Under the pieces are notes generated by a model that worked only from the letters and a program-made list of their open reading frames with translations, searched no databases and had not been told where the DNA came from. Both the position numbers and the translations under genes were made by a program. Shown here one piece after another: positions 23,851-37,095 of a stretch of DNA of 64,000 bases; position 1 is the stretch's first letter, and the number at the start of each line of letters is the position of its first letter. The DNA is from Psettodes erumei (taxonomy: Eukaryota; Chordata; Actinopteri; Pleuronectiformes; Psettodidae), in assembly GCA_016785225.1 (NCBI GenBank), contig JAFBJZ010000888.1, positions 4,468,501 to 4,532,500 on the forward strand, in the 5' to 3' direction.

Positions 23851-26800
23851 TAACCGAGGGTTTGTCCACATGCACAGAACAAATGTTTCAGAGTTTTTAA
23901 AGATCACAGTGGATCATGCATGGCATGAATCTGGTCTCGTTTTTAAATATTTATTTAGGGTTTGAAGCAGTTTTGTGTATGAAATCAAATGTTCCATTTT
24001 TTTCAATTCTGTAACAGCTAAGCATTGTTCCTACACATAACAGCAAAGGCCTGGACATTTACCTTTTGCATCTGTACCTGCTTTGAATATTCCCCAAAAA
24101 TATTATTGCAATGCAATGTCTGATGTACCCATATGGTTATGAATGCTGCTTTGTTTGACAAAATCAGTTTAGGCTTGAGTTCTGTTTTACCTGTGTACTC
24201 TGATACAAACTGACATTTATTTAGAGTTCCCGTATAGTTCTGGAGGCAGGCTTCAGTGCTCTCCACACTTCAAAGTTGGTGATGGTTCCTGTGAGAATGG
24301 AGCCAGATGGTCGTGGACTCCAGCAGCACAGCAGGATGTAGAGAGAGACATCAGGAAGGCTTAAGAAGTTGACGGGTGCTCACAGGCAGGGCACGTCACT
24401 GTGACGGGTTCTTGGAACTGTCATGAGATAAAATAGATTTCTTCTCTTAACAGAAACATGTTCATTTTTGTGGTCACATGTGCACTCGTCACTGTGAGAC
24501 GAGCTTGAAGCCTGTGGTAACAAATGAAGTCCTTCCTTTAAATCATGAAATTAGAACACCAATCCAGAGTGTAAACCACAACAGGAGGTGAATGGTTTAT
24601 AATACGGCTGACCATAGTAATTTGTGACAAAATAACAAACCTGACCTGTTTGGTTTAGTTTCTTTATTCACACATACAGTAAATTTAAGAGGGCCTATCG
24701 TCCATCTCTGCTGCCAGTTACAACTGGGTACATTCCTTGGCAAATAATGAAGAGATCGTTAAAGGAGTCATGTCCTGATTTAAGGAGATTTTATCGCACC
24801 CTTTATTAGACACTTAGCACCTCATCAGTACTTTCCAGACAGAGTTGTTGTAAAAAAAAAAAAAAGAAAAAGGATGAAGTGGAAGCTTGCCAACCTGCAG
24901 CCATGTTGAGCCTGACTGGCAGGTGTTGGTGGGTGTTTCTACTGGTGGCATTTCCCGGTATGGTCCATACCACACTGTGAACAGGCTGCTTCTGTTTTAA
25001 AAGCTGCTGTACCAACACATGAGCGGACGACACAAAGGCATTCTGAAAGCTAGGTGCTTTCATGAGGAAAAAAGGATTTACTGATTATGGTAGCCATGCT
25101 CCATTTCGGTCTTTTAAGTTATTAGATATTTGAAGTTTGCCTCAAAAACTCAGGAATCAGTGCAGGTCTGCACCACACTGCTCCACACATTTAGACCAAT
25201 GACACATGCGGAGCACTCATTGCCTGCATTAATGGCAGGGAGTTAGGTGAGAAATTCCTCTCTGACTTCATAAGCATTGAAGTCATTTTTCTTAGAATCT
25301 GCTCTGCGTTTAGTCAAATAAACTGACCAATTTACCTTTTGATGACTAATTGAAATGGTCCCTGAGCGAACCTTTATGTTTAAGAGAGAAAATACGACTT
25401 CATCCCTCTTCCACCTCACCCACCTCACACCTCTCATCCATCTCTCCATTCGTCATCAAAGGTACATGTGCCCGCAGTGTAACACTGTGTGTGCCTCCAA
25501 CAGTCATTTATCATCATATAGTTATTTCCAAAAAAGAACCATTTGTGTAATGAAAGCTTAGAAGAAAAAAAAGTCTTTTAACCTGTAATAAAAAACAGAC
25601 ATGCCATGTAGGAGGCAAGGAGGTGATGTCTTATTGGCTGCCAGTGCTCCCCAGGGTGGTGGTGTTGGGGGGAAGCATTACATTATAAGGAATGAATTAA
25701 GGCTTGGATGCAAAGAGAGAGCTTTAGATGCTCTTCAGTTTTATGAGGCTGCAAGCAGAACCAAGTCCACCAGTGTCGGGTTGGCTCATTAGATTGCTTA
25801 GATTAGATTGCTCTTGTACAACGCCATCACCACTGACTGCCACGTACCCAGAACTGAGGTACATTTTTCCGATGTTGGGATGTCACCAAACAAATGTTGA
25901 GAATGTATACCTAGCAAAAGGCAGATGTCTCTGGAAAGAAAGCTAAGAAGACAGAAGAACATCTGCAAGGAAACAGTGTTTGTGCCAAGATCACAGTGGT
26001 GACAGACAAAATTTGGCAGATAAGTAAAGCAATCAAGTTAATGTAAAGATATACAGCTAATAAGAAAGTTTTTCTTTTTTCTTGTTTTTTTATAATCACA
26101 ATACAGTCCTTGAGAGAACTGCTTAGGTTTGCAGTTGGCAATAGAGTCTACCATAAAGCTTACATTCCAGTGTGACCCATCCATAATATTGCTGACATAC
26201 ATGTAATCCATGTTTATAATTGCATCTTTTACAGTGCAAAGGTGTGAAATTTGGAGTTAAAAAGCTGAGGAGTGTTGTCCAGGGATGTGCAGTGGAGGCA
26301 GGAGTGTAAGAGCAGGTCATTCTCATAAAAGTGACTTACTCTCCGCCAGATCAGTGCAAGCAGATGTGCGGAAGTGTCTTTGTCCTACATGGACTTTTAA
26401 CTCTGTTACCTTGGATAATCCCGAACAGGTGAGCAGTGGGTTCTCTTTAAGTGTTGCAAAGTTTGAGCAGCAGCCACAGGGGATCATGTTCCTGTGTATA
26501 AATGGACCCCCATAACAGACTACAGTATGTTTTGTTTTAAAAAAATGACAATGTAGTGTTAAGATGAAAGGGTTTAATAAACCTTGTTCATATATTCATT
26601 TTATGTGAACACATATAATCAGTTACTAGTATGACTGATTATTTTCACCTGTTTCCATTCATCCTGGCAACTAAACAAAGTTGGTTTTGTGAAATGCCTA
26701 CACTAATTGGCATAAATACCCGTCTAAACCCAGGAGGTAATGGACTGCTGTGCTGTATTTCTTCTTGACACCCTCTTTAGCAGGGGATCAGATTCAGCAC

Positions 26801-27712
26801 ATGTGCCACCTCCGTGATTTACTGTCCAGTTAAGCTATAGTAAAAAGTTGATCATTCACATTATTTATTGAGCATAACGAATTTACAGTTTGCAAACTCA
26901 GCCACACCTTGTTTTCTTTCCGATCTTTGCAGAGGGCACTGACCCAGTGAGCATGCATGCTGAGATGTTACGCTTATTAGATGGAAACGCACACCCTCAC
27001 ACACACACACTGAAGAACATCAATTTAAACTCAGGCAAGGTTACTGAAGTGTTTGTGAGGGTGAAAAAAGAAAATATGGTTGTTGGGGTTTTTTTGTTTT
27101 TGGGTGGGGAAATAGCTCTAGTGCAACAAATCTGTCATGGGCTTTCTTTCTCTTCAGCTCCTGTGAGCTGATCCCAGAGACAACAAACAGGCCATCTCTG
27201 GCCGGTGTGTGAGAGCTTTGGTTACAGTGAGTTGATCGTAGAACATGAGCTTGTATGTGGTAGACATATGCACAGGCTTTACTTTGTTTACAATCCATCC
27301 ATAACTTCTAAACTTCCCTTGTTTAATTTTATGTTCCAACTTGCAGATGATAGTAACTTTCTTCTCTACTTACAACCACTTTGTCTTGCCTGTCTGTCTC
27401 ACTTAATCTCCTGAGATTTTCCTGCTCCTTCCCATATATTTTCCCTTCTCCCTCTTTCCTCTCACCACAAGAGTGGCTACTGCTACTACTTAAGAGAAAG
27501 TTCTAAGACTAGGAGAGTGCTACTGTGAAACAGACTCAGGGTTGGTTATGGTTCCCTTCAAGCAGCATGCCCTGGATCATTTCAGCAGTGGTCCCTGAAG
27601 CTTGAATGTACAGCATGTTTGGAGGTGAAGTAAGCTGACCCCAGTGCAGCACCGAGCTGGGGCAGTAGTGATAACATTGCCAATATACCAACACCAGCAT
27701 CAAATCACACAT
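23851..27712. other. intergenic DNA, no confirmed gene
   Basis: No recognised protein. Two segments have splice-like boundaries: 26285-26428, ending at AACAG followed by GTGAGC, and a segment after a strong polypyrimidine acceptor at about 26930. Neither matches a known family. Short homopolymer runs are present at about 24850. Confidence 0.45.
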
Positions 27713-27715
27713 CAC

Positions 27716-27746
<31 letters not shown>
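27713..27746. repeat. (CA)n microsatellite
   Basis: A nearly perfect CA run with one CG interruption. Confidence 0.9.
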
Positions 27747-30147
27747 AGTACACAAGTCACATCAAGTCATTCATGTGGAAGGTGGAGGAAAAACAATCAG
27801 AGGTGACATCACTTCTTGGACATGAGAATGACTTGTAGTGGAGGTGTTTGTGACAAAAAATGAGAAAAAATATTTTTTGAAGGTTCCCTCTGGAATAGAT
27901 TGCTTTCTTGTCTCTATTTGTTGTTGATACCATGGCATCACATGACAAAAATGATTATCATGTCTGGAGATGAAGCATTAACTTCGTTGTCACGTTTCTG
28001 TGTCCCATGGAAACACATTTGTCATCTGTTCTACTTGCAGTGCATTTGTCTAATTGGTTGCGTTGTGAGTATTTGAAGCACGTGTTGTCAAATTAAGATA
28101 TTTTATTTACTTGTGTTTTGCCTATTCACATGTGTTTTCTTGCATTGCATTGCACTGTGCCAATATACAATTGCCAAGGGCGACAGTTGCTGAATCTCTG
28201 AATGATACAATGTGCTAGCTAACATTTCATGTGTGCCTGTTTTATGAACATGAGAAAGTGGTGTATAGGAGAGATTTGCAGAGGCACAGACATGTTTTGT
28301 GGATCGGCAAAATAACCACATATTGCATCATGCATACTTGAGTATTGTGGACACTTCGAGCACACTGGTGTTAAACCAGTCTATATGCTTTATGTGTATG
28401 GCATATTGGTCTTTGTGTGTTGTTGCTGGCATGGTGCTTTGCAAATAGAAGGATGGCATAAGTGTTCTAACCCGACAGTGGTAGAAGTGTTCAGATCCTA
28501 AAATTACCAGTTTATTATCAATTTTCCATGGACAACTTCAAAGCTTAAATTTTGGTGGTGAGGCTACCTTTTGCCCATATTTGGATTAAATAGGGTAGTG
28601 TGTGGGAAGGGGGGGGGTCAAGGTGAAGTTCTTCCAGCTACTATTCGGATTTTCAATATTTTTATGAAAACTGTCTTGGACATCATTATAAAACTCACCT
28701 GTGATGCTCAAAAAGTCGGCAAAAGTCGCCGTGTTTGGGTTAGGATCAGTACTAGCATTTCCACAAGTATGCCAAAATTGCCAATAAAGCCATAAAAAAA
28801 TAATGCAAAGATAGAAAGATACTGGTTTCATTTTCAAGATGTTCAGCATTAACAAATAATGATCATGTTAGAATTGGTTTTGATTTAGAGGACAGTTTAC
28901 CCATAAAGGATTCACACACACACACGCACGCACACACTAATCACACTGGCATGAGGGCAGTGTGATAATCATAGATAATATATTTAGAACGTGTATTTAG
29001 CGGTCAGAATAAACTATAAGAACAACACATTAAAAAGACATTTCACATGTACGCATAAGTAATCATGGATTTGTTGGTGAGTTTGAGGTTGGAGCGCAAT
29101 CTGGAAAACAAATTCAGTTTTAGTGTGAGTGTTCACATCAGGTCTCAAGTTGCAGAAGGTTCACTGGGTTCAACTTTATGATACAATGTAAGAAAACCTA
29201 AAATGGAACAAAGCATAATGTTCGCTCCAAGTTGCTTTTGACAAAGTGGGTTGAGGCATGGTTTGTTTTCATTTGCACACTCTAGGTATCGCGAGCACAT
29301 AAACATATACGACCTGTATCACTCAATCTCTCTGACATACTGATCTCTAAAAAGCACAGAGGCTCTCTGCCTTTTCAAGCTCAGTAAGCATTGTTATGAT
29401 CCTCTGTCTTCATCCACAGGCCAGAAAGAACAAATGAAAAACTACCACATTTAAAAGAAGGAATCTAATTCATTTTCAAATAGAAGTTAGTACCATTCTT
29501 TTGTCTTACAACCTTTATTTCTTTCTGCTGAACACCTCCTCCAAATTGGTGAAGTAGAAACATTTTTGCTGTCGAACAGCAGCAAAATGCATTGTGTTTG
29601 CCATACATTAATGACTCAGGCATGCAGATATTTGTGCTTGACCGTGAGCTTTGGCATACCTATAAGTGTGTGTTCTGCCTGCAAATGGCGTGTCAAGCAT
29701 GCCTTGGCTGCTGCTATGAAGCACCTGGCATACCCCCACTGTCTTGCTAACAGGGCCTGACAGGTCTACTTCATGCAGGTCCAGAAGAGGAAAACACTCT
29801 AAGATGGGTCTTAAATGATGATAAGTTGGCAGGTCATTACTAGTAGTTCCATGGGATCCCTATATCAGTCAGATGAGCAGTGAGCAAGGGCAGAACTTCA
29901 TTATGTTGAGTGCTTGCATAGCAGGATTATCCATTTTTACAGGCAAGATTCATGTTTTGGCTGGTAAAGGGGGAGTCTGTGCTGCATGGGAAAGGTTATG
30001 GCTGTTATCCAAAACGAATGAGTGACATACAGTATGTTTTGGATCACTGTGTTGACAGGATGAGGCTAGAGTAATAGAGAAAGGCCATTTTGTCCAAAGT
30101 GCTGCTGGGGATTAAAAAGGGGGTGAGTTACATAATTTATGCATAAA

Positions 30148-30150
<3 letters not shown>

Positions 30151-30181
<31 letters not shown>
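30151..30181. repeat. (CA)15 microsatellite
   Basis: A perfect CA run. Confidence 0.9.
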
Positions 30182-30183
<2 letters not shown>

Positions 30184-30504
30184 GTATATTTATTCTGTGT
30201 GCTTGCGTGCATACATGCTTTCTTTGACTCATTTGGTACTGCTCCATGTTGGTGTGTTCCTGACTCAATGTGTGTATATGTAATGTATTGTATGTGTGCA
30301 CGATGTTCTTCCATTTTTCATGGTTTTGTGTGCATGCACGTGTGTGCGTGTATTTTGTATTCTGTAAGCCCCCGTCTTTGATGTGCACTCCCTGAGCTGA
30401 AAGGGTAACATGAGAACTCAGGACCCACAAAGCTGCTCTCACCTGTGTCCTTTGATGATAGGACAGAGGCTAAGTAGACCAAACCATGGATGTCTCTGTC
30501 ATGG

Positions 30505-30530
30505 CACACACACACACACACACACACACA
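30505..30530. repeat. (CA)13 microsatellite
   Basis: A perfect CA run about 320 bp after the previous one. Confidence 0.9.
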
Positions 30531-33500
30531 GATATTCTCCATGACCTTTTATTGTGGTGAGTGCACAACTCAAACTAGTCCAGCTGCCTTTGTTGGCCAT
30601 TGCTCTGATGTGCTCCTGTTACGATGGTGGATGGATGGGTGTCATGTAGAGGTGAAGGCTCAGCTCTCTTTTCTCCATCCGTCAGCCCTCGCTGTAGGAG
30701 CCACTGCAAACTCTGGACAACACTATTACTTCCAGATTTCTACTCTTTTCCATACATTATTTTATGTTTATGCCACCCTATTTTACAAGCTATTTCCAAT
30801 TTCTTTACGAGCTATGCCTGTAGAATGATTGTGACAGCTTGGTGTTGGACAAACTGCAGTCAAATGTTGTGCTGTAAAATAAGGTTCTTGTATCTACACT
30901 CTTATTTCCACTTATAAAATTTGCAATGTAAGTTTTTTTGTTTTATGGATTTAAGAGGACTTATGAACTAAACTAACCGTTACAGGAAAAGGGCTGTTGA
31001 ATGCATAAACTGAGTGTGTGTCTGTACACTATACTGCAGGCGCGAACAAGTTAAAACAATCGAAACCCATACACTACAATTTCTTTTTTGCTATTGTGTT
31101 CTGCAAATATTCAATCACAAAATTAACTGCATTTACACTAGGGAACTGGACAAGAATGGCAGTTGTTCCTATGCGGCTGCTCTGCCCACAGGAGGGAGCA
31201 AAAGGGCCATTTCGTATTAACACACCTCCACACCCCATGTCTGGCTCTTTTTTTTCTTTGTAGTTTATATATGTATACAATCACACCTGTAAAGTCTTTA
31301 AAAAAAAAAAAATCTTGTAAGATTTCCCAGTCGGTGTTAATGACATTCATCATTTAATTTCTTTATACTGTTAGTTATAGTGTGTTTTATGTATAATATC
31401 ATCAGAGGTTCCATTTGTGTAAATTCATCATTTAAGTTACCCTCCTTGTCTTGCTGATTCACCGCTGATGCAAAAAGAGGTTCACAGTTGATTTCAGCCC
31501 GGTCTGCAGCCACAGCCCCTCAGACAGAGTGATGACTTGACAGTAGGATGAGGAGATCCCCTGTGGAGAACCAGGTGAACCAGATAGTGGCTCAGGTCAG
31601 TACAAGGTCAGAGCACAGAGCGAGAGAAAAAGGACCACTGTGTGCCTGCGCATGTGGGTGTATGTGTGTGTATGTGCAGGATAGTGCTTCCATGTGGTCA
31701 CAACTTTTCCTCTTGCTCTTTTGCGCTCTCTCTCACTCACACACACTCCTAACCCCTCCCTCCACACAAACCAACCGTTTAGGCAGGCAGAAGTAACCCA
31801 TTGTCAAACCAAAAAGGCGCTGAAGGGTACTGTCCTCTGGTTGCTTCATCCCTCTCTTTATCTCTCCGCCCCTCAGAGTAGATGACAGTGACCTCTGTCT
31901 GAAACAGAATAGGTGCTGCACCTGTGGAGAGAGAAGGTCCAGTGCAGGCTAGTTTGACTCACTTCTTCTTTTACCCTCATCATCGGTGTCACACAGCTCA
32001 ATGCGTCTCCAACAAAAAAATAGGTCACAGATCATCCTATATAAAGCCTTTTTCTATTCTTTTCAGATCATCTTTGGTCCCAGGCTGGCTGTACAAACGC
32101 AGTTTGGATTTCAGCCAGGATGAAAGGGATAAAGTTTAAATCGAATGAAAGATTATAATAGCCTAGTTAATGTGGCAAAATACTGTAGGTCATTACATCT
32201 TTTTGGCAAAAACCATTTTGAGATTGATGATATTGATCCAGCCTAAAATCTGACAAGTCTGTACAGCACCTCTGGTTGCCAAGTCATTGTCAAATCAATG
32301 CAACAGTATCAAAAGTGGTGCTACAAAAGAGCTAACAAAAATAGGACAATGTTTTCATCATTCTAAAATCTCCTGTCAGAGCTGAGATGCAGGAGTGTCA
32401 GTTATCATTTATCAATAAAAAAGAAGTAAAGGTCTTCAAGTGGATTAAGCAGTGTCAATTGGACAGAATTAAAAATTGCGCTTTCCTTTAATAGTCTATG
32501 TGCATATGCACAAAAAATAGATGTACAAATATAGGCCTACCACCTGCCACTTACTGTCAGAAAGACAAATGGAAGAATCAACTGCACACTGTAGACTGTG
32601 GAGACCTGCAAATTGACTTTTACTGAAGCGATAGTCATAACAAACTCAAATGAAGTCGACCACACATCCATTCTCAGCAAGACAGTCTCACTTCTGTTAT
32701 GTATCTGTTTACATTGCTTTTTCCTTCTTCACATTGACATTTTTCAACCACTCCCCCTCCTCCTCTTCTTCATATTTCTTCATTGTTTTTTCCAATCTAT
32801 CTCCAGTCTCCTCCCTCCGTCTCTCTCTCCCCGTTTGTCTCACTGCTGTTTATATGCCCGCTCCAGGCTGTTTGCAGTGACCCAGCCTGAACCAAAAGAG
32901 CTCTAATTCCAGGATCACTGCTCATCGCTGGGTGACAGAAAGTGGGATCAAACCTTATTCCATTTCTAGGATTCTCCAGTCCAGTTCTCATAGCTGGACC
33001 CCACAAAACAGAAGCGGATGTGGGAAAGTGGGGACAACTGAGAGAATGACATGAATGAGAATGAGATAGACACTGACACATGCATTATATGCTGTTTTGT
33101 CTATGTAATTACATTGAAACCAGTGGCTGCTATTTATTGACACAACAGAGCCTGTGTATATTGTCTGTGCAATTGTGCTCAATGGTGAACAAAGCATGTT
33201 ACAATATTTTGATCATAGCTAACCAGTTGTCTGTGTCATCTCTGTGGTGGTGAGCTATACTTCACACATGAATTGTAATATAGTAGATCATCAGTGAATC
33301 ACATGAGACACACATTTCCTTAAAAGGCTAACATGGGTTAGAGCACTGACCATATGCCATTGCCGTATCATAATTATAGTTTATTTGATTTTGACAAGTT
33401 ATTCTATTTTTATTTTATTCTTTTGTTGTAATGGCATAAATCACAGCATTGTATAGCATAGTATAGTATGCTCTTAAAGTGCTATTAGATTTCCAATATT

Positions 33501-35464
33501 AAGCAATCCAGGGTCTGTTCATCCCCCATATTGCACTGACAGCTGCTGTTAATCAGGAAACTGTGAGAGCTGTTGCGGGCCACAAAGGAGGGCAGCAGGC
33601 AGGCAGGCTGCTCTGAAAATGGAGGGGTTGATTTTGGTAGCACTGCAGCATGACAAGATAACACGGCACTGCACGGCATCTGTTTAGTCTCAGAACTGAC
33701 ACTGTATCATGATCAAACATTATTTTAAGATGCTGAAATGTTTCAGGCCTTAATAAATGAAAGGCCAAACCTCACACACATTTTCATTTTCCAAGACTTA
33801 CATTTAGTTTTTGGTAATCTGTTAATCTGTAAATCTAGTCATCTAAATACTTTTTAATTGTATTTCTAAAGGGTTACAGCATGAGTGTTACTCCAGTTGT
33901 CATCTGCTCAGTGTCAAAGCTCAGATGTTTTATCATCAGATTGTTATTACACAATCATGTAGTTAATGAAGCATCAAGTAATATTGAAAATCAAAATCAA
34001 ATTGAACCTTTCAGTCCGAAGGCTTTCTTTCAGAAGCTCTGTGTCATGACAAGGTAAAACACAACACATCTGCTTAGTGTCAGTGATCTGCCTCAGCAGT
34101 GGGTTGGAGGGATAAATTAGTCGTGTGAGGGTGTGGCAGTGATGGGTGATTTAAACTCATGAGTTGATGGCCCTGCTTTTCCTCTTTCGGAAAAGGGGGC
34201 CACCAAAAAATGCAGAGGTTCCCTACTGCATTGGATGCGTGTATTTGGGGGTGTGTTATGCAAAGGTTAGGTCATAATAGAGCATTTTTAAAAGCCTTGT
34301 ATGATATAGTGTTCTGCCGTTTTTCAGATTCCTTGATGACTGTGTAGTGATGATGCAAAAATAAATAACCGACAGAATTGATCTTTACCTGTTCTAAATA
34401 ATGGGTTCAGGTTTATCACTGTTTCATCAGTACGTCTCACCGTTTGATGTTTTACATAGTCATCCTCTAATTAGCAGAGTCTTAATAGCAATTGAAGATT
34501 GATATTTCCAGGTTGTATGTGTGTTAATGTGTCTGTCATAGTCTACCTTTAGCACAATTTTCAGACAAAAACCTGTTAAATGAGGATTGTTCTGAAGTCT
34601 TCCAAACATGTGAGACCTCTTTCCAATGTGAAAGTGACTTTTGATTATTGTCTTCCCCTCTCTCTTTGTCTCTAAACCCAACTGGTCAATGCTGACGACT
34701 GCCCACCCAAAGCCCAGTTCTGCTCAGTGATTCTTTTCAATGAAAGAGAGATTTTCCATGCCACTTCTGACAAGTGCTTACTCATGGGAGAATGTCAGGT
34801 TTCTGTAAGAGATTTAAGAACCAATCTACTACCCATTTAACCCAGTGAGTCCAGAAACTCCACTGATTATCATTTTCACTTGACCAAGTGACCCTAACAA
34901 TTCTAATGGCTGACATTACATCCAACAGGGCCCCATAGAAGTTTAATGGTCTACCTGGGTCTCCCCAGGCCATGTCTTCAGAGGTGAAATATCAACAACC
35001 ATGTCTGTCTTTCCTTGATTCAGCCCTTCTTGGATAACCATGACACTTTTAAGTTTGTGTTAAATTATTTCAAAGCAACTTTCATTTCTGAACTGATGTC
35101 AATGGACAACAAATTCACTTTAATTCCCTCCTACATTTTGAAGATGAAAGCCTGACTGTTTGATTAATTCAATTATACCATAGATGTTGAAACACTGGGT
35201 AAATGATTGAAAAACTACTGATGATCTAAAATAATTGACTTTTTGTCTGGACAATAAAATAAGAATAATGGAAAGTTGGAAATCGTAATTTCCTGAAGTA
35301 CAAGGTAACATTGTCAAGTAATTTGTTTTGTTTTATCAATTATCCATAATCCAATAAATATATAAAATAAGATAGATAGATAAACATTTTAAATAATATA
35401 AAACAAAAAAGACACTCACATTTGTGACAATTAATTCTTAATTTCGGAGCATTGAATTAATTTG

Positions 35465-36417
35465 GAGCATTTTTAGACAATGTTAAATTTTGATTTTTTT
35501 CGCATTTTTCGACATAGTATAGTATGGTTTTTTTCACATTTAATGACATAGTTTAGCATGACTTTTTGCATTCATAAGGACTTTTATACAATGGAGTGTT
35601 TATAAAAGGCTGTTGTGAGACATTTTGCAGCATTTTTAGGCAATATTAAAGTGTGGCACTATTTGCATTTTTCAACATAATATAGTTTGGCATTTTTTTC
35701 AAATTTTATGACATACAATAATATAACTTTTCCACATGTTTGACACATGCTATGGAATGTGTATTAAACATTAATCAAAGATGTTTTGGAGCAATTTTAA
35801 GCAATATTAAATTGTGATTTTTCTTCGCATTTTTTTGTCATAGTATAGTATGGTGGTTTTTGTTTTTTTCATGATATACTATAATATGACCCTTTTTTGC
35901 ATTCATAAGGCCTTTTATGTAATGAAGTTTTAATAAAAAACACTGTTAAGATGTTTTGGAATATTTTTAGTCAACATTAAATTTTGACATTTTCCAGGTT
36001 TTGGACAGTATAGTATGGTGTTTATTTTCATTTTTATGACATACTATAATATGACCATTTTTGCATTTTTACCACATTTTGCAGTGTTGATGAAGCATTT
36101 TTTAAAATTTATTTATGAAATCTTTTTGCAATTTTCACTGCATTTTATTTCTTGAATTTTTTTGTTCTTTTACGAGATAATATACTATGGTAATTTGTTT
36201 TTTTATGCCATAGAATTCTATGAGTTTTTTCATTTTCCGGCTATATTATTTTTTGTCATTTTGTCTTTTCATTTTATTCAATGAAATGACATTATTTTTT
36301 TGGTTTTCTTGTTTTTATGACAAAGTATACAATGGCAGTTTCTCCCATTTTCATGATATAATATCCTGTGAAATTATTAATATTTTTATTTCTTACAATC
36401 CCATGTAGAAAAAAACA
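35465..36417. repeat. AT-rich tandem array, unit about 165 bp
   Basis: Units begin at about 35465, 35630, 35789 and 35959 with variants of GAGCATTTTTAGGCAATATT, a spacing of roughly 160-170 bp. Each unit contains the landmarks GACATAGTATAGTATGG, then ATGACATACTATAATATGAC, then TTTTGCATTCATAAGG. The first two landmarks resemble each other, so each unit looks like two related half-units. Copies after about 36120 are more degenerate. No coding capacity. It looks like a decayed satellite or the tandem core of a transposable element. Confidence 0.75.
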
Positions 36418-36590
36418 ACAATTCTTTATTGAGACAGGACAGTGCAGAGTGGGCCAGGAAATTTAGTGCAGACAGATGGTGACGTTCTGTAAGGGTCATG
36501 GGTGGAGCTTGAACCTTTGCATTTAAGTAAGAAATCGGCCTTGAAGGTATTCAACCCTATCAGGTGAGCTACTAGACCACCATGTTGATA
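36418..36590 (-). repeat. tRNA-derived SINE-like element
   Basis: Read on the minus strand it starts with a tRNA-like head: GGTGGTCTAGTAGCTCACC resembles an RNA polymerase III A box, and GGTTGAATACC resembles a B box. It ends with CACTGTCCTGTCTCAATAAA-type sequence, which is characteristic of a SINE common in fish. The element lies inside the AT-rich tandem region, whose sequence resumes on the other side at about 36590. Confidence 0.6.
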
Positions 36591-37095
36591 TTTTTTCAGT
36601 ATATTGCACTACGTCATATTTTCAACATTTCACAACATACTACACTGGTAGCACGTTTTCCCTGATAGGAATTCATTCCATTGCTGCAGCCACATTTCTA
36701 GTAACAGTCAAAGAAAAGTAAGTAGAAACAAGTTAGTAGAAGAAGTAAAAACACAGAAGCGAACAAACACAACATAATTAACTCATGACCACACAGCATA
36801 ACCAAAGAATCCCTGATATACTCAAAACCCTTAACAGAAAAATCTGTGTGGTCGTAGAAACACCAGCACACAAGACAAAACAACTCGGCTGCATTCAACA
36901 GGCTGCTGCACTACTGGCGACATCAACCTACTACTGACCTTTGTATGCATTTTTAACACACTTTATATATATTTATATACACTTCATTATATAGTATGAA
37001 GCGTTTGCGAAACACTATGACGTGATGTCTTCTTGCATTTTTACTACATATTTGGTGTGACTGTGGTGCAATATATTATTAGATTTTATTATTGT
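36591..37095. other. AT-rich flank of the array with unidentified insert
   Basis: The sequence at 36590-36650 and 36940-37060 again shows TATAGTATG-like and GCATTTTTACTACAT motifs like those of the array. A segment at about 36660-36900 differs in composition and has a 66-codon minus-strand open frame with hydrophobic stretches. I cannot identify it. Its position after the integrase relic would suit the following part of a retroviral element, but nothing in it proves that. Confidence 0.35.

Larger units (their letters stand above)
27747..35460. other. intergenic DNA, no gene seen
   Basis: Non-coding and AT-rich. It holds two CA runs near 30.15 and 30.51 kb and a short CA/CG run near 28.92 kb. 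I recognise no protein family, RNA gene or full repeat element in it. A 63-codon minus-strand open frame at 34782-34973 is unassigned. Confidence 0.5.

Noticed and set aside
34782..34973. 63-aa minus-strand ORF with many Trp residues
   Set aside because: It looked protein-like at first, but I find no family match or splice context.
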